Notes under the pieces: generated by a model
Database searches by the model: none
Seen by the model: only the letters and a program-made list of their open reading frames with translations
Told to the model about the DNA's origin: nothing
Position numbers and translations under genes: made by a program
Origin: Heterocephalus glaber
Taxonomy: Eukaryota; Chordata; Mammalia; Rodentia; Bathyergidae
Direction of reading: 5' to 3'
DNA: 64,000 nt
Assembly (NCBI RefSeq): GCF_000247695.1
Contig: NW_004624866.1
Location: forward strand, 3,086,226-3,150,225
Shown: positions 11,263 to 23,080 of the stretch, piece by piece
How the letters are laid out: each line of letters starts with the position of its first letter
Position numbering within the stretch: position 1 is the stretch's first letter

Positions 11263-12989
11263 TCAACAGAGAGATCATTTTCAAAGCCATGAGATTAAGC
11301 AATCACATAGAAAGTAAGTATAATTACAGGGAAGATATCCAGGAAAAGAGGTCTAGAGAACGTCACTGTTCAGAAGCTGAAGGAAAATAAGGCTTCCTTA
11401 GGGTTAGATAAAGAATATGCCCAAGAAGAATGAGTATCAAGAGTTCCTAAGACATCAAGTTGGAAGAAGGCGAGAAAAGTAGCTGGAGCAGTACGTGAAT
11501 CACCGGGGAGCTTAACAACCTGAGCCATATCACAAACTTGATTTTTCAGTTGAGGAAAGACTAGGAGGTAAAGAAGTAGAAATTATAAATCTTCTTTTCA
11601 GGAGGCTTTCTATGGAGGGACGTAGAGAAATGAAGTAATAACAGAGTTTAGAATCAAGATCTTTTTTTCTTTGTTTTAACATGCATGATTTTAGATCACT
11701 GGAAAGGTAATCAAATATAAGGAGAAAGTAATTATACCAATGGAAAACAGCAATTCTACTAAAGCAAAGGGTCTGAGAAGTTATGAGCGAGAAGGATCCA
11801 GTGTATAAGTGGAGAGTTTGTCACAGATGAGCGCAAAGCCACCTCATCTATTGAGATAGTGTAAGAGGCAGAGTTGGTAGATACAGGTACAGGAAAACTG
11901 GAAGACTTGAAGTGGCTCAATATCGAATTGTAATGGAATATGGTCTCAAATATGGCAATTAATTAATTCTTTGGGCAGTAATTGCTAACTACAGTTGATC
12001 TTTATTGAAGGTATACTAAACTAGCTTCATATTAGAAGAATGGTAAAGGAAATAATTTATTTTTTCTGATATATGCATCACTAAAATTGTAAATTTTCTA
12101 TTAAATTTATCTCTATTAAATACACTAGCAGAAAAATTTAAATAGAAGGTAAAGTAAAAAAAATCCATACCCTTGAAATATGTATGAAAATGATACCAAA
12201 TATGGTTGATACGAGAACTTCCTTTGTTGTTAGTAGACACATTTTTAAGGCTTCCACATTTTGATTTTTTTTAAATAGGGAAACTGTCTCATTGAATTAC
12301 TCTATCCTGCTTTGCATAATAATTTACATATTTATCGACCAAGAATGCTCTGATAAAGGACAATACTCCTGGAGAGATGAGAAGGCCTGATTCTTGAATG
12401 TCACTTTTGCATTCTTGAATAGTAAGCCTTCTTTCCCAGCAGCAAGACTGTGGCATTGAGAAAGACAATGAGCCAGGTCAGTGATGTGTAGTTCATTTTC
12501 TTACCATGAAATTCCATTATATGAAATGACTGCAAGCAATTTTTGTCTATGTCATCTCGGTTAAGGCATAGTTTTTGTTTTTTAACCATAAAGATTAATT
12601 CTTGCCTCAAATGGGATGATCACAATAAGCTCTTATCAGCTCTCAACAAGAAAAGCCAAGCCACTTTTTAGGAAAAAGAAAAAAAACCACTCATTTCTTC
12701 ACTGTTTTTTATTGAACCCATCTGGTAAATTAAATGCTTATTTCTATCTTTAAGAAAGACAGATTTCCATCTTTAGAACTATGCTGAGAGTCGTTCAGGT
12801 TTCTGAGAGTTCCTACTGAGATTTTATTTTCATCTCAATTATAAAGTTGTCTGGGTAAACCCTAAAGCCCTTAGACCTCTTTTGATTATTTCCTGCTTCT
12901 CTGTGAGTGAGTCATGTCTCCTGACAGTGGAAACAAGCTCCCACTCATTCTGCTCTGAGATGCCTCCCCATAGTGCAAGCTCCCTGTGT
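11263..12989. other. Unique sequence
   Basis: No repeat or gene is recognised over 1.7 kb. The open frames (at most 90 codons) have no domain or family features. Confidence 0.4.
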
Positions 12990-13420
12990 TGCTTGCTCAA
13001 TTTCTCCAAGTATAACACGCAAAAGACTACACAGAACCCCGAGAAGATGGTCACATGGGGATCAGAGATCTTTGGCATCTTAAAGCAAGATATAAGATTA
13101 ATTTCTGGCAACCCTTAAGGATGTCTGTGATGTTAGTGAAAACACTGCTAACACTCGCATGGATGGCCGGGCGCCAACTCCAGTTCCCTCTGTGGCTCCA
13201 ACGAGAACTGTCCCCACCAGAGCGCTTCTCATCGCTCACCCTTCTGCTCTTTACACTGAGCTTTTCATCCCTGCTACCAAAGACGATCATCTCTAATGCA
13301 GATACAATTGGAGTGCTTTTCAAAGTGTGTTTCGTGCAGCTGGAAAGGCCACGGACCAACCTCAGACTCATATCCTGGTCGTGTTTCTCTAAGGGAACCG
13401 AGATTCTTGTAGTCTGTTGA
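12990..13420. promoter_or_regulatory. CpG-richer unique segment of unknown role
   Basis: Within AT-rich, CpG-poor surroundings this segment holds about a dozen CpGs (for example in atggccgggcgccaactcc and cagagcgcttctcatcgctc) and a more balanced base composition. Open frames run on both strands (121 codons forward 13055-13420; 106 and 90 codons reverse), but neither shows a recognisable domain, a good start context or neighbouring exons. It may be a conserved regulatory element, a decayed exon or an unrecognised repeat. Confidence 0.3.
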
Positions 13421-15184
13421 TAGTGTTTACAAACACAGAACCTCTATTGCTCTTCAGTTTGTAATATTAGGGTTTTGCCTTATACTTTATTTTGAGGGAG
13501 AATTCTGCTTTATAAAAATAAGAAATGTTAATTTGGAAATTGCAGAAATTATCCATACTGATGAAATAGAACGGTTTAGCGTGTGAGTCCTCCTGGGTTG
13601 AATTTTAATATTCTAGAGGCAGTACCTTAACCTTGTGGAATCAAGGAAGAACAGAAGTTAAAAACAGACATTTGTGGTCAGGTTTTTTTGGGTGTGTCCT
13701 TAACTGATTAGACAGTCATTTGGTCAGCTTAAATGTGCAGAGGAAAGAATTGCTTTTACACTAGCAAAGGGAAACATTCTCTCTGGGTAGCTTAGAGGAG
13801 AGTGAAGCATTATTACACCTTTTCCATCTCTTTGTTGTCTTTTTTGTTTGTCTTGCAGTCCTTGCTTTAATATAGCGTTAAGGGTGCAAATGGGAGTTTG
13901 TATTTTTCTCTAAGAATGTAAAACACAGTTAAATATGAGCTCATTTACAGTGTCGTTTGATTCATCTTGTGAGTCACAAATAGAATGATAAATGATGCTT
14001 CAGTCACTGAACACCCACAGCATCAATCAGAAAAGAAAATCATCGTATACAAGGTCTATTTTTTTCTTCTGCGATGGAGAGAATCACAGGATTGAGGCAC
14101 CTGTGACAGCAGAGAGCTTCTGGTCCAGCCCGGTCTGTCCTTGTCTGCCTCGCAACCAGGCAGCAGTGCTGCCGAGTACAGTAAAGGCAAAAAGACATGC
14201 AGGGTTCTGCCATACATGGACCTATGAGAGATCCTTCTGCTTAATTTTCACTCATTCAGGAACTCTTTTTCTATTTAGTTAAGCTAGACATTTTTGCCTT
14301 AAAACATTTCACCAGGTAGAAGAGCGTTATTTGCTTGTTTGGGGTGGAGAACTAGGGATGGGGGAATACAGTGTGATTGGGGCCAGGTCATCACCACCTC
14401 TTCATTTCAGGAACAGTTTAGTTGATTCTTTTGTAAATCACTTTAAAGTGTAATGCTGAGCCACAATTCTGGCTTCGACAGAGGAAAATAAGTTCCGATC
14501 CTTTGTGTCCAGACAGTCAGCTATGCTCCTCAAGTCTCCTTTCAGTTAGGGTGAGTAGGAACAGAAGCTATTTCATTTGATTTCACTAATAACCATGTCT
14601 AAGGAAAGCTGGACTTTTCTCCCTGATGGTGTTGCAAAGAAATAAATGTTGTTTTTCCCCGATGTAGCACTCACACAGTTGGGTATGTGTTGTAAATGGA
14701 GGAAATTACCCAACGGCTGTAATTATAGTGACTCATTGACACAAATGCTGAGAGGCAGATGTGGCATAAATAATGAGGGAACACAAAGAAGACTCTTCAT
14801 TATCAAATCCAGCCTTCCAGTCCTCATCAAGAACGAAGGCCACAGAGGCCAAATGCTAAGAATCCCTTTCTCCCCCAAGGCCTCTTGATTGTTCTCTCAC
14901 CTGGAAGAAGCGTGGTAGATATCACAGTCCCCAGATGTTACAGCAATGAAAAAAACAAGCATGAGACATCCTCTAAGACTGCAAACTCTATGACATCAAA
15001 TGAAAATTGCCATATGGATAGAATGAATAGGGGATGTTTAGGGAATCTACCAAGACCATAGAGCAAAAGAGAAATCAGACCGAAAACGTGAGTTTCACAG
15101 AGTTGAGCTGATCCATGAAGAGAAAACCACAGTCAAATCAGTTCCCTCAGTCACATTGATGGTCGCCACCCTAGAAGGATACCA
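13421..15184. other. Unique sequence
   Basis: No repeat or gene is recognised. A balanced-composition stretch at about 14080-14240 has a 96-codon open frame without family features. Confidence 0.4.
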
Positions 15185-15365
15185 TGGCTTTGGAGTCACA
15201 CACACCTGCATGATTTTAGGAAATCAGCTATTGTCTCCCAACCTCAGCAATCTCCTCTATAAAATGTAGGAACGAGTAGTTCTACCTTTCAAAATTATCG
15301 TGACAATTAAGAGATGATGATGAACATGAAAATAAAGCATGGCACATAGAGCTTGGTGCAGTATT
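15185..15365 (+). repeat. MIR SINE remnant
   Basis: Ordered MIR blocks are visible: tttggagtcacacacacctg, atgattttaggaaatcagct, tataaaatgtaggaacgagt, then a gcatggcacatagagcttgg tail. Confidence 0.6.
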
Positions 15366-15674
15366 TTCCAATCAGAATGTAGCCTGGGTATGGACTGAGA
15401 TGCGCAGAAGACTTCCTGGCTCTCTTCTCAGACTTGTTCTCTTCCTTCCCACCCCCCAGCTTCTTGTTTCCTCTTTCCACCCGGGAGTTTATACCCATCC
15501 ATATGCTGGGAAGTAGAGTTCCTATTGAGCACCTTGACAGAGCTAGTTAAAGTAATAGATGCTCGGGGAAAAGGACAACATAATATCAGTTATCAGCCAC
15601 TTAATTACTTATATAATTCATTTGAGTTCACAACTGACATCAGACACTTAGAGAGGACACACAGTGTGATATCG

Positions 15675-15890
15675 AAGAGCCTGTAGTTAGAAGACTGCCT
15701 GTGTTCAAATCCTACCTGCCATCTTCTACCTAGTGATTTTGGGATGTTAATCTATCCATGCTACAGTTTTCTCTCTATAAACTAGGGAAAATTATACTCA
15801 TAAAGTTACAAGATATACATCAGATAATTTTAGAGAAATGCTAACAATATTGCCTAGTACCTTGTAAGTGGTACTTAAATGTTATTAAAT
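15675..15890 (+). repeat. MIR SINE remnant
   Basis: Blocks gactgcctgtgttcaaatcc, ctctataaactagggaaaat and gcctagtaccttgtaagtgg match MIR in order. It lies 0.3 kb from another MIR in the same orientation. Confidence 0.5.
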
Positions 15891-17210
15891 AAGTAGACAC
15901 TAATAGTTGTAGTATGATGAGATATTTCCACATAGTGGATAACTAATAAAAATTTTACCATTTTACTCTGCTTTCTACCATCAATGTGCAAAATTCATAA
16001 TTTCAGTTAAAGGCCCTTAAAGTGACACCAGATAATTAGGTTAACATTGTATCTTTTAGAAGAAACAATAATGTATAAGCCTGTTTGAAGTAATATATAA
16101 AAAAAGAAATGAATAGTTTAGAATTGTTAAATAATGAGCATTGTCCACTAAGGCTTGAGTAACGGTCGTATACATATTATACTTGGAAGGTTTCTACTTT
16201 TTGTCTTTGATATTATGCCCTGTAATATTACTAGATGTTAATTTATTATAGTTATATCTTTAACAGATCTTTCTTATACTTTTATGAGATGAGCATAAAT
16301 TGAGCATTTTAAGCCATTAGTTCCATTATGACTTGACTTTGTTCACCACAGTAGCTGTATATTTCATTATCATTCAGTAGAAACCTATTTTTTTGTTCCA
16401 AAATAAGTTCAAGTTTCCAAAAGACTTTGTCACACAACTTGAGGGTTGTGTTTTTCAATGGTTTCATATGTGGTACAAATGATTCATTCATTTATTCATG
16501 AAATATTGAGAATTTATGATGTACTAGTGTCTTGCCTAGAAATTTGGTACTAAAATGAGTAATTTTTTCATAATTTTTTTCAATAATATTCACTGTAACT
16601 AGTAATTATTACTTGTTTGGGAACCTGGAGAAAAAATAAATAGATAGAACCAATAACCTTGAATAGTCATTTAGAAATATTAAAATATTTACCATATCAT
16701 GGTTTTTCTCTTTGTGTCAAAAGCATGTCATGGTGAAAGAATTTGCCCCTTGGGAACAAGGAGCTCCAGGCCCACCAAAGGTTAAGGATTTAGGAACAAG
16801 AAACATGGTGAATCCCTCACAAGGGTTACATGGAAATGCTGATAGGCAGGACCACAGATACTTTCACCCCTACTTTCACAGACCCATGCTTTCTTACTGT
16901 TAGAGGGCCAATACCATAAATGGTCAATGACATGTGGTGTGTCTTGTCCTGAATGACACTATATGGCACAGAGTGACATATTCAAGTCGGCTATTCAGAT
17001 GCATCTTCAAAACTATTTTATACTATGTCAAGCTGCCAGTTTTTGGATGGTGCAGTCAGTGGGACCAACAGACGTTACCGACTTGTGCACACTTTCATGC
17101 CTCTTTTACTGTATAAAGGGTCCTTGTTTTGCAGGAACCTCATTATGCAGAAACCTATGCCAACAGATTCTCTAACTTCTGGCTAAAATCTTGTAGCAGT
17201 AAAGGCAACT
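15891..17210. other. Unique AT-rich sequence
   Basis: No gene is recognised. An L2/MIR-like word (attcattcatttattcatga) occurs near 16483-16502. The part from about 16720 to 17200 has a more balanced composition and could be an unrecognised old repeat. Confidence 0.35.
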
Positions 17211-17417
17211 ACAGTGGTACCTCAGTTCATGAATGCTTTTGTTTGGGAATAATTTGGTTTGCAAACAGAAGCATTTGGCAAAATTTTGTTTTGGTTTGCA
17301 AACTCTGCACTGGGGGATGAACACGACTGTAGTCATCTTTCCTACATGAAAGTGAAAGTGGCCATCTTTTCCAGAATCGTGGAATGAATTAAGTTTGCGA
17401 ACCGAGTTACCCGTGCG
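17211..17417. mobile_element. Pogo/Tigger-like MITE
   Basis: The left terminus acagtggtacctcagttcat is matched by an inverted right terminus around 17393-17412 (tttgcgaaccgagttaccc). Internal words such as ttggtttgcaaac repeat the gcgaac/gcaaac motif typical of Tigger-family ends. At about 200 bp it is non-autonomous with no transposase. The exact family is uncertain. Confidence 0.6.
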
Positions 17418-18299
17418 TGTGTTCCTCTCAGTAGAGATTAATTGCTGCCCTCTGGGAAAGTGAAAAGAGTTCAGTGTAATCGGTTTGCCACCAAGTAACG
17501 ATTGGTCTTCTTGATGGATGTGCGTGATGGAGGTTCAGCATTGGCTTTGGCAGCTAGCAGGTTGGACAAGTGGAAGAAGCAAAGGCTGGACTGATCTAGT
17601 GAGTGGGAGCCCATGTTATTGACTTGTTTATAGCTCACAAGCTTATTTCTCTGGCTATCCACTCACAGTCTCACTGTGACAGGACAGGAGAAACTTGGTG
17701 ATATCAAATTTAGTGTATTGTTGCGTTCTTTGACAGATGATCTATAGGAGGAGTTAACATATGACACAATGCTATTCATTCTTCATGCCTATAGTATAAG
17801 CCCATATCCTTGTCTCTGAGCTTTTAATCTTTCTCACTCCAAGATCTGGAGCACACAACCATGTATTTTCTTACAAGGACCATTTCTTTTTCCACACAAA
17901 ATGCATGACACAATTTATCACTGAAAACTTGTTGATTATGAGGCCTTTCCCCCGTTGCTCCCTTTCAGGACTGTCCTTTAGTAAGACCATGGCACAGAAG
18001 CAATTCATTGTTAGCTTGCACTTGCCAAGTTAAACTCTCTTTAAACTCAACTGTACAATTTTCTTCCTTTGTGAGCTACTTATATGGGTTTCCTTGCATG
18101 ATTGTAGTGTGGCGTAAGTGTGAAGAGCTAGTGTTCATCTTCATAGTCCAAGACTGTCATTCTGACCTTGGAACTCTGTGCTACCTCCTCATGAAGCTTA
18201 TTTGTGTTTTAGGGGATTATTTGTGCCTAATCCTGGAGGTGCCACTTCTATCTTACAATGAAGTACAACTGGATCCAATTCTTAAAACTCAGGCACTTG
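17418..18299. other. Unclassified sequence containing one half of a 34-bp repeat
   Basis: No family is recognised. Positions 18134-18167 are identical to 19885-19918 (see findings). Open frames of up to 105 codons show no domain. Confidence 0.35.
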
Positions 18300-18385
18300 T
18301 TTGTTTGTTTGTTTGTTTGTTTTAAACCCAGGGGTTTATACATGATGGACACATGCTTTACCACTGAACTACATCCCCAACCCTA
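18300..18385 (-). repeat. tRNA-derived SINE with (GTTT)n tail
   Basis: On the plus strand a (tttg)n tail is followed by aaacccaggggtttatacat and ctttaccactgaactacatc; the reverse complement gives box A (gatgtagttcagtggtaaag). It differs from the ID-type copies in its middle (catgtgtccatcatg), so it is a separate subfamily. Confidence 0.75.
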
Positions 18386-19943
18386 TAGGAACTAATTTTA
18401 AAATGGCTTATATTTCTAGACCACAGGTAGCATGGCTTTGCTCAAGAATTTTGGAGTTGTTTGCCTTAAGCCCCACACAGCACCTTTGCTCACACAGGTA
18501 CCTACTGGGTTATTATGGAGCAAGTGATAGGGGTGCTTGTGTCCCAGATGTAGGGTCCTTTCTGTTTCTGAGTCCCACTCAAATCTGGTAGTTTCCTATG
18601 TCACCCTGTAAATCCTCAAAACTGTGGATATAATGTTGGAACATTATATTGTGCATTTTAAAACTTTATGTTAAGTGTTGTGAAAAGCATTATGTTCTTC
18701 TTTGTTTTAGAGGGAATATCCTAATATGCTCCAAACTACAGAACTCCTAAAATTTTTACTGAATATTTGTAGGGATTATCTTTTCCATTCTGGAACACTA
18801 TGCTCTCATGAAGCCTCTAGAAGTCTGCCACTTCATGCTGATCTGGGCTGATTAAAATAATGTAACCCAATTTCATTGTAATGGTATACCTAGACGTGTG
18901 AATACAAATTATTATTTTTCTTGCTAATAAAAATGAAAAAGAATGTATTCATCACATAATGGCCACATACAATGCTCCTAAAACCATGTTAATCTGTTCT
19001 AGTGAATGTAACATATGTGGCACACCAGCTCCAATTAAGGCTACTACTTGTTTAATTTTAAGTTTATGACAATCTACAATCATCTTCCAGGATCCAACTG
19101 GTTTTTTGTTTGTTAATTTTTCTTGGATTTTCTGGATTATGAAGGGACATGATGATGATGATGACCATCAAATCTACATTCTTTAAATATTTATGAGTGA
19201 CAGTAATCATTACCATGTGCCTGAGATAAGATATTTAGGATTGAGATCTTTGTTGGGATGAGAGCATTTTCTGGGCTTCCTTTAGTCTTTCCCACTTCAG
19301 TAACTTTTAGACCCATAGGCCAGGATAAGTGTTTTGTCAGCACCTAGTATTCTGTTTCAAACTTGGGAAAATGGAAATGTCTACCATTTAGGGTGTGTGG
19401 ACCTGGAGAGACACATTTTTTGATCCTGTGACCTTATTATCATCCTGGACCTTGTTATTATCCTACTATTGCAAATCTCCTCTCTTACAAAATACTCCGT
19501 GTCCCTTGTTGTCATTGTCTATTTGGAACTTGTGTCCAACTAGTCTCAAAATACCTGGGTATTCTATTTTCCCCAGGATATTGTTATCAGAGTCAATAGC
19601 TTTGTATAAACTGAAAAATACTTTGAATCTATACTTGCACTGGTGTGACAAGGTCTTCTTCATTTGTATTGAGACTTTCCCACACATAACAGAGTCTGAA
19701 TATTTTAATTGGGTAAAGTTTGGAAATTAAGAAAAAAGTTTATGACTGTCTCTTAGGTGGCTGGTCTCAGCCTTCTGATCCTCCATCCTTGATTTATCTT
19801 GATTGTATAAAAATAAACAATACCCTTGTTTATTACCCATCTATTTTGCCCTTGAACCCAGTGCTCAGTTAACCATCTCCATATTCATCTTCATAGTCCA
19901 AGACTGTCATTCTGACCCTGATAGTCATTATAATAATTATGAT
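18386..19943. other. Unclassified sequence
   Basis: No repeat family is recognised with confidence. An open frame of 111 codons (19395-19730) has no family features. It holds the second copy of the 34-bp perfect repeat at 19885-19918. Confidence 0.35.
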
Positions 19944-19956
19944 CAGTTTTCTTCTG

Positions 19957-20065
19957 TTTTATTTATTTATTTATTTATTTATTTATTTTTTGGTACCAGG
20001 GATCGAACTCAGGTCCTTGCACTTGCGTAACAGGCGATGAAACCACTGACCTAAATCCCCAGCAC
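19957..20065 (-). repeat. ID-type SINE with (ATTT)n tail
   Basis: The plus strand shows a (attt)n tail, then ggtaccagggatcgaactca and ctgacctaaatccccagcac, the reverse complement of the ID box B and box A. A 13-bp imperfect duplication (cagttttcttctg at 19944-19956; cagctttcttctg at 20066-20078) flanks it. Confidence 0.88.
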
Positions 20066-20083
20066 CAGCTTTCTTCTGAAGCT

Positions 20084-21560
20084 TAACATGTGTGATCAAA
20101 GCATACAGTGCATGTTTAAATTTTTTAAAAAGTAGTACAGTAAAAGACACATCATCATTTACCTCCTGCAAAATAGTCCCACTCATTTTATTTATTTTTA
20201 TTTATTTTTTATTAAATTCTTTTGTTGGTTCACTGTAGGTATACAACACAATTACGTTTCTCACTGGGACTTGTACCTTTACATAAGGCATCTTGGTTCT
20301 TATTTTTTCCCCATTCCTAGCCCTCCCTTCACCCCCTCCACCCTTCCCTATTTACAAAGACTTTATTTCCATTTTTTCCATTTCTCAGCACTTTTCCTTT
20401 CCCTTCTTTCCTTTCCCCTGCCCCTCCCACTACCCCTACCCCTTTGGACCTTTTCTTCTTATTTTACATTATCGATTATTCATTCTAATCATTGATACAT
20501 TTTAGGTATACAATATAATGACATTCATCATTGGAAATTTGCACCTTTACATAGTCTCTCTTGGTTCTTATTTTTCACCCTTGCCCAGCCCTCCCTTCAA
20601 CCCCTCCAGTCCTCCCTATTTACAAAGATTTTGTTCCTATTTTTCCATTTTCTCATATTAATCCCATTCCCTTCTATCCTTTCCCCTAGCCCTCCCACTT
20701 CCTTCCCCTTTGTCCCTTTTCTTCCTATTTCACATGACCTATTATACATTTAGTCCTTATTTACACTTTCATTTTCTCACACCAGAGAAACTATTCAGTA
20801 TTTATTTATGTGCGTCCTATTTATTTCACTTAAGAGTATCGGCTCAATGTGCATCCACTTAGCTATAAATGTCTCTAATTTCTCATTTTTTATGGCTGAG
20901 TAGTACTCCATTTTATTAAAAAACCACATTTTCTTTATCCAGTCTCCAGTTGATGGGCATTTGGGCTGTTTCCAAGTTTGAGCTATTACAAACTGTGCTG
21001 CTATGAACATGGGCACACATTTATCACTGTGGTATGATTCTTTTAATTCTTTGGGGAAGATCCCCAGCAGTGGAATAGTGGGGTCAAATGAGTCCCACAC
21101 ATTTTAAAAACACATATCCCACCCTTGTTGCTGCTTTATGAAGCATTTCTGAAAGTCCTATTTCATAAACATCTTTACAAAGTGTTATTTTAAAATAGTG
21201 AATACTGCTGCTCTGTGCCATCCAGTAGAAAGGCAGGCTTATAAAAACATTACTGTGTGTCTTCATCACCTTAATTCACTGCATCTGACAACATGCAACT
21301 TCTGGCTCTTCTCCAAAACCAAAATGACCATGAAAGGTAAATGCTTTGAATGGATTCATGATATAGAAACAGCCACAACAATATAACTAAAGACACTTGA
21401 GAAAGAGGCCTTTCAGAACTGCTTCAGAAAATAGCAAGAAAGACTGGATAAGTGTATTTGAAGCAGGGGTGGATTTTGTGGGGGATTAATTACACTGTGT
21501 CTTTTACTGTGGTCATTTAAAAAATTTTAAATATTCACAATTTTTTTTATGATACTGTGA
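20084..21560. mobile_element. Mariner-type fold-back MITE, copy 2, split by L1
   Basis: Same family as 8966-9505. The left terminus (acatgtgtgatcaaagcata) and part of the left arm lie at 20084-20190; the rest is at 21091-21560 and ends near tatgatactgtga. Removing the 900-bp L1 and one target duplication leaves about 560 bp, matching the other copies. The right half keeps a transposase-like stretch (21290-21450) with a recognisable FWLF.KTKMTMKGK motif, broken by stops. Confidence 0.7.
20191..21090 (-). mobile_element. Young 5'-truncated L1 with tandemly duplicated 3' UTR
   Basis: Minus-strand L1 with a T-rich tail at 20191-20215. Reading in L1 direction: the ORF2 C-terminus (21090 to about 20795; motifs IPLLGIFPKELKES, GDWIKKMW, MEYYSAIKNEK), then a 3' UTR (about 20790-20491), then a second 3' UTR copy (about 20490-20216), then the tail. 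A 16-bp duplication with one mismatch (agtcccactcatttta at 20175-20190; agtcccacacatttta at 21091-21106) encloses the whole unit, so it entered as one insertion. ORF2 is heavily truncated. Confidence 0.9.
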
Positions 21561-23080
21561 AAATGTCTCATATGGTTTCAATTATTTATGTTCCTGTCAT
21601 ACCTGCTAGAGAAACCTCCTATTGCCAGTGTTAGATTATAACCATGGAGAGCAACATAACTGAGTTTTTAACAGCTGGAATTGTCCCCTTCACTACACTA
21701 TATAAAGAAAGAATGGATCATTTTTAAAACCTTTAAAGTGTCAAGAAACTAGGATTTTAAGATTCTACAGTTCTTCAACTTCAAATTTTCCCCAACTCAA
21801 GTCTCATAATTCTACTCTTTCCTAATCAGGGTTTTTGCTTAGCATAATTGTTCAGTCTGAAACTATAGCATTATCTAGTGTTCTGCTGTTTATATAATTA
21901 AATCTCTCAACCTAACCTCAGCTTTTCTGATTCTTTGGTTGCAGGAAATGAATCTCACTATATGCTGCCAAGGAGACCCTTTGGGTTCAGAACTTTCCCT
22001 TAAATTGATGATGAATCCTTCTCAAGATGTCATCATCTTTCTCTGTTTGATCAATAGCACTAAACCTCTGCAATTTGATTCCATAAGTCTTATAATTACT
22101 ACTCCTATATGTCACAAATGCTTTATATATTGAACCAACTAGTTCATTTCCTTCCATACACCAGTATAACATTTCAGCTCACAGTTGCACCATAACAGCA
22201 CAGAAAGGGCTATCAGTGATAGGGTTTTTGTCAGCTAGCTGGTACATGACCCAGCACCAAAATACATTTTAGACTTGATTTTCCAGGAGTGTCACCAATT
22301 GCTTTAGATTAGATTCTCCAGAAAGAAATTGTGAGATTCAGATTTCACTCTGGGAAGTCTTTTAGGCTTGTCCTGAACGGAACCAAGAGTTCTCTACGAG
22401 GCATTTGATATGAGCTAATCCAGGCATAACGTTAGAGGCACATCTACCTTGGGCCAAAAAAGGTTGGTGAAGGACTTGAACTTTGAGCGATCAACAGACA
22501 ACATTCTTAGCTGCTGAGGGAATCAGCACTGCAGGCTCAAAGTGAGGACTGCAAATTCATACTCATACTTTACCTTCACCCTTTGCCATGTCTTAATTTT
22601 TCTTATTAGAAGCAATTGACACAGTTCACTTAGACACATGTATGTGCATACACAAACACACAGAGCAAGTGACAGAGAAATAGTTGTTCTGCTTTCTTCA
22701 TTTTCATTTATTTCATAAGGCACTTTACTTATTTTCTTTTCAGCATATGAATCTCATTTCAACTTTCTCAATGTTCTTCAATTTTGATTATTAGAATTCT
22801 CAACCAGTAAACATTACAGTTTTATTCATTATCTACTGAATCCTGGTAAGTACCTGTATCGATTTGCATTTCTTTCTTAAATTAAATAGACTTACTATTT
22901 TAAGGTAATTGGTAGATTGATGTGTTGCTGTATGGAATGATATAGAGGGAACTTGCCTTCCCCTTAAGTAGGTTTGACCAGTGGTAACACCTGGCAAAAC
23001 TATAATATGATCTTGCTCCCATGATACTGATGTGAACAGTAAAGATGCAGAACATTTCTGTCAGCACACGGATCTGTCAT
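21561..23080. other. Unique AT-rich sequence
   Basis: No gene or repeat is recognised over 1.5 kb. Open frames of 61-66 codons are without features. Confidence 0.35.

Noticed and set aside
13055..13420. 121-codon frame as a coding exon
   Set aside because: Frames of similar length lie on the opposite strand, which is better explained by low stop density in the CpG-richer patch. Kept only as a regulatory candidate.
20795..21100. 101-codon minus-strand frame
   Set aside because: Again an L1 ORF2 C-terminus, truncated on insertion.
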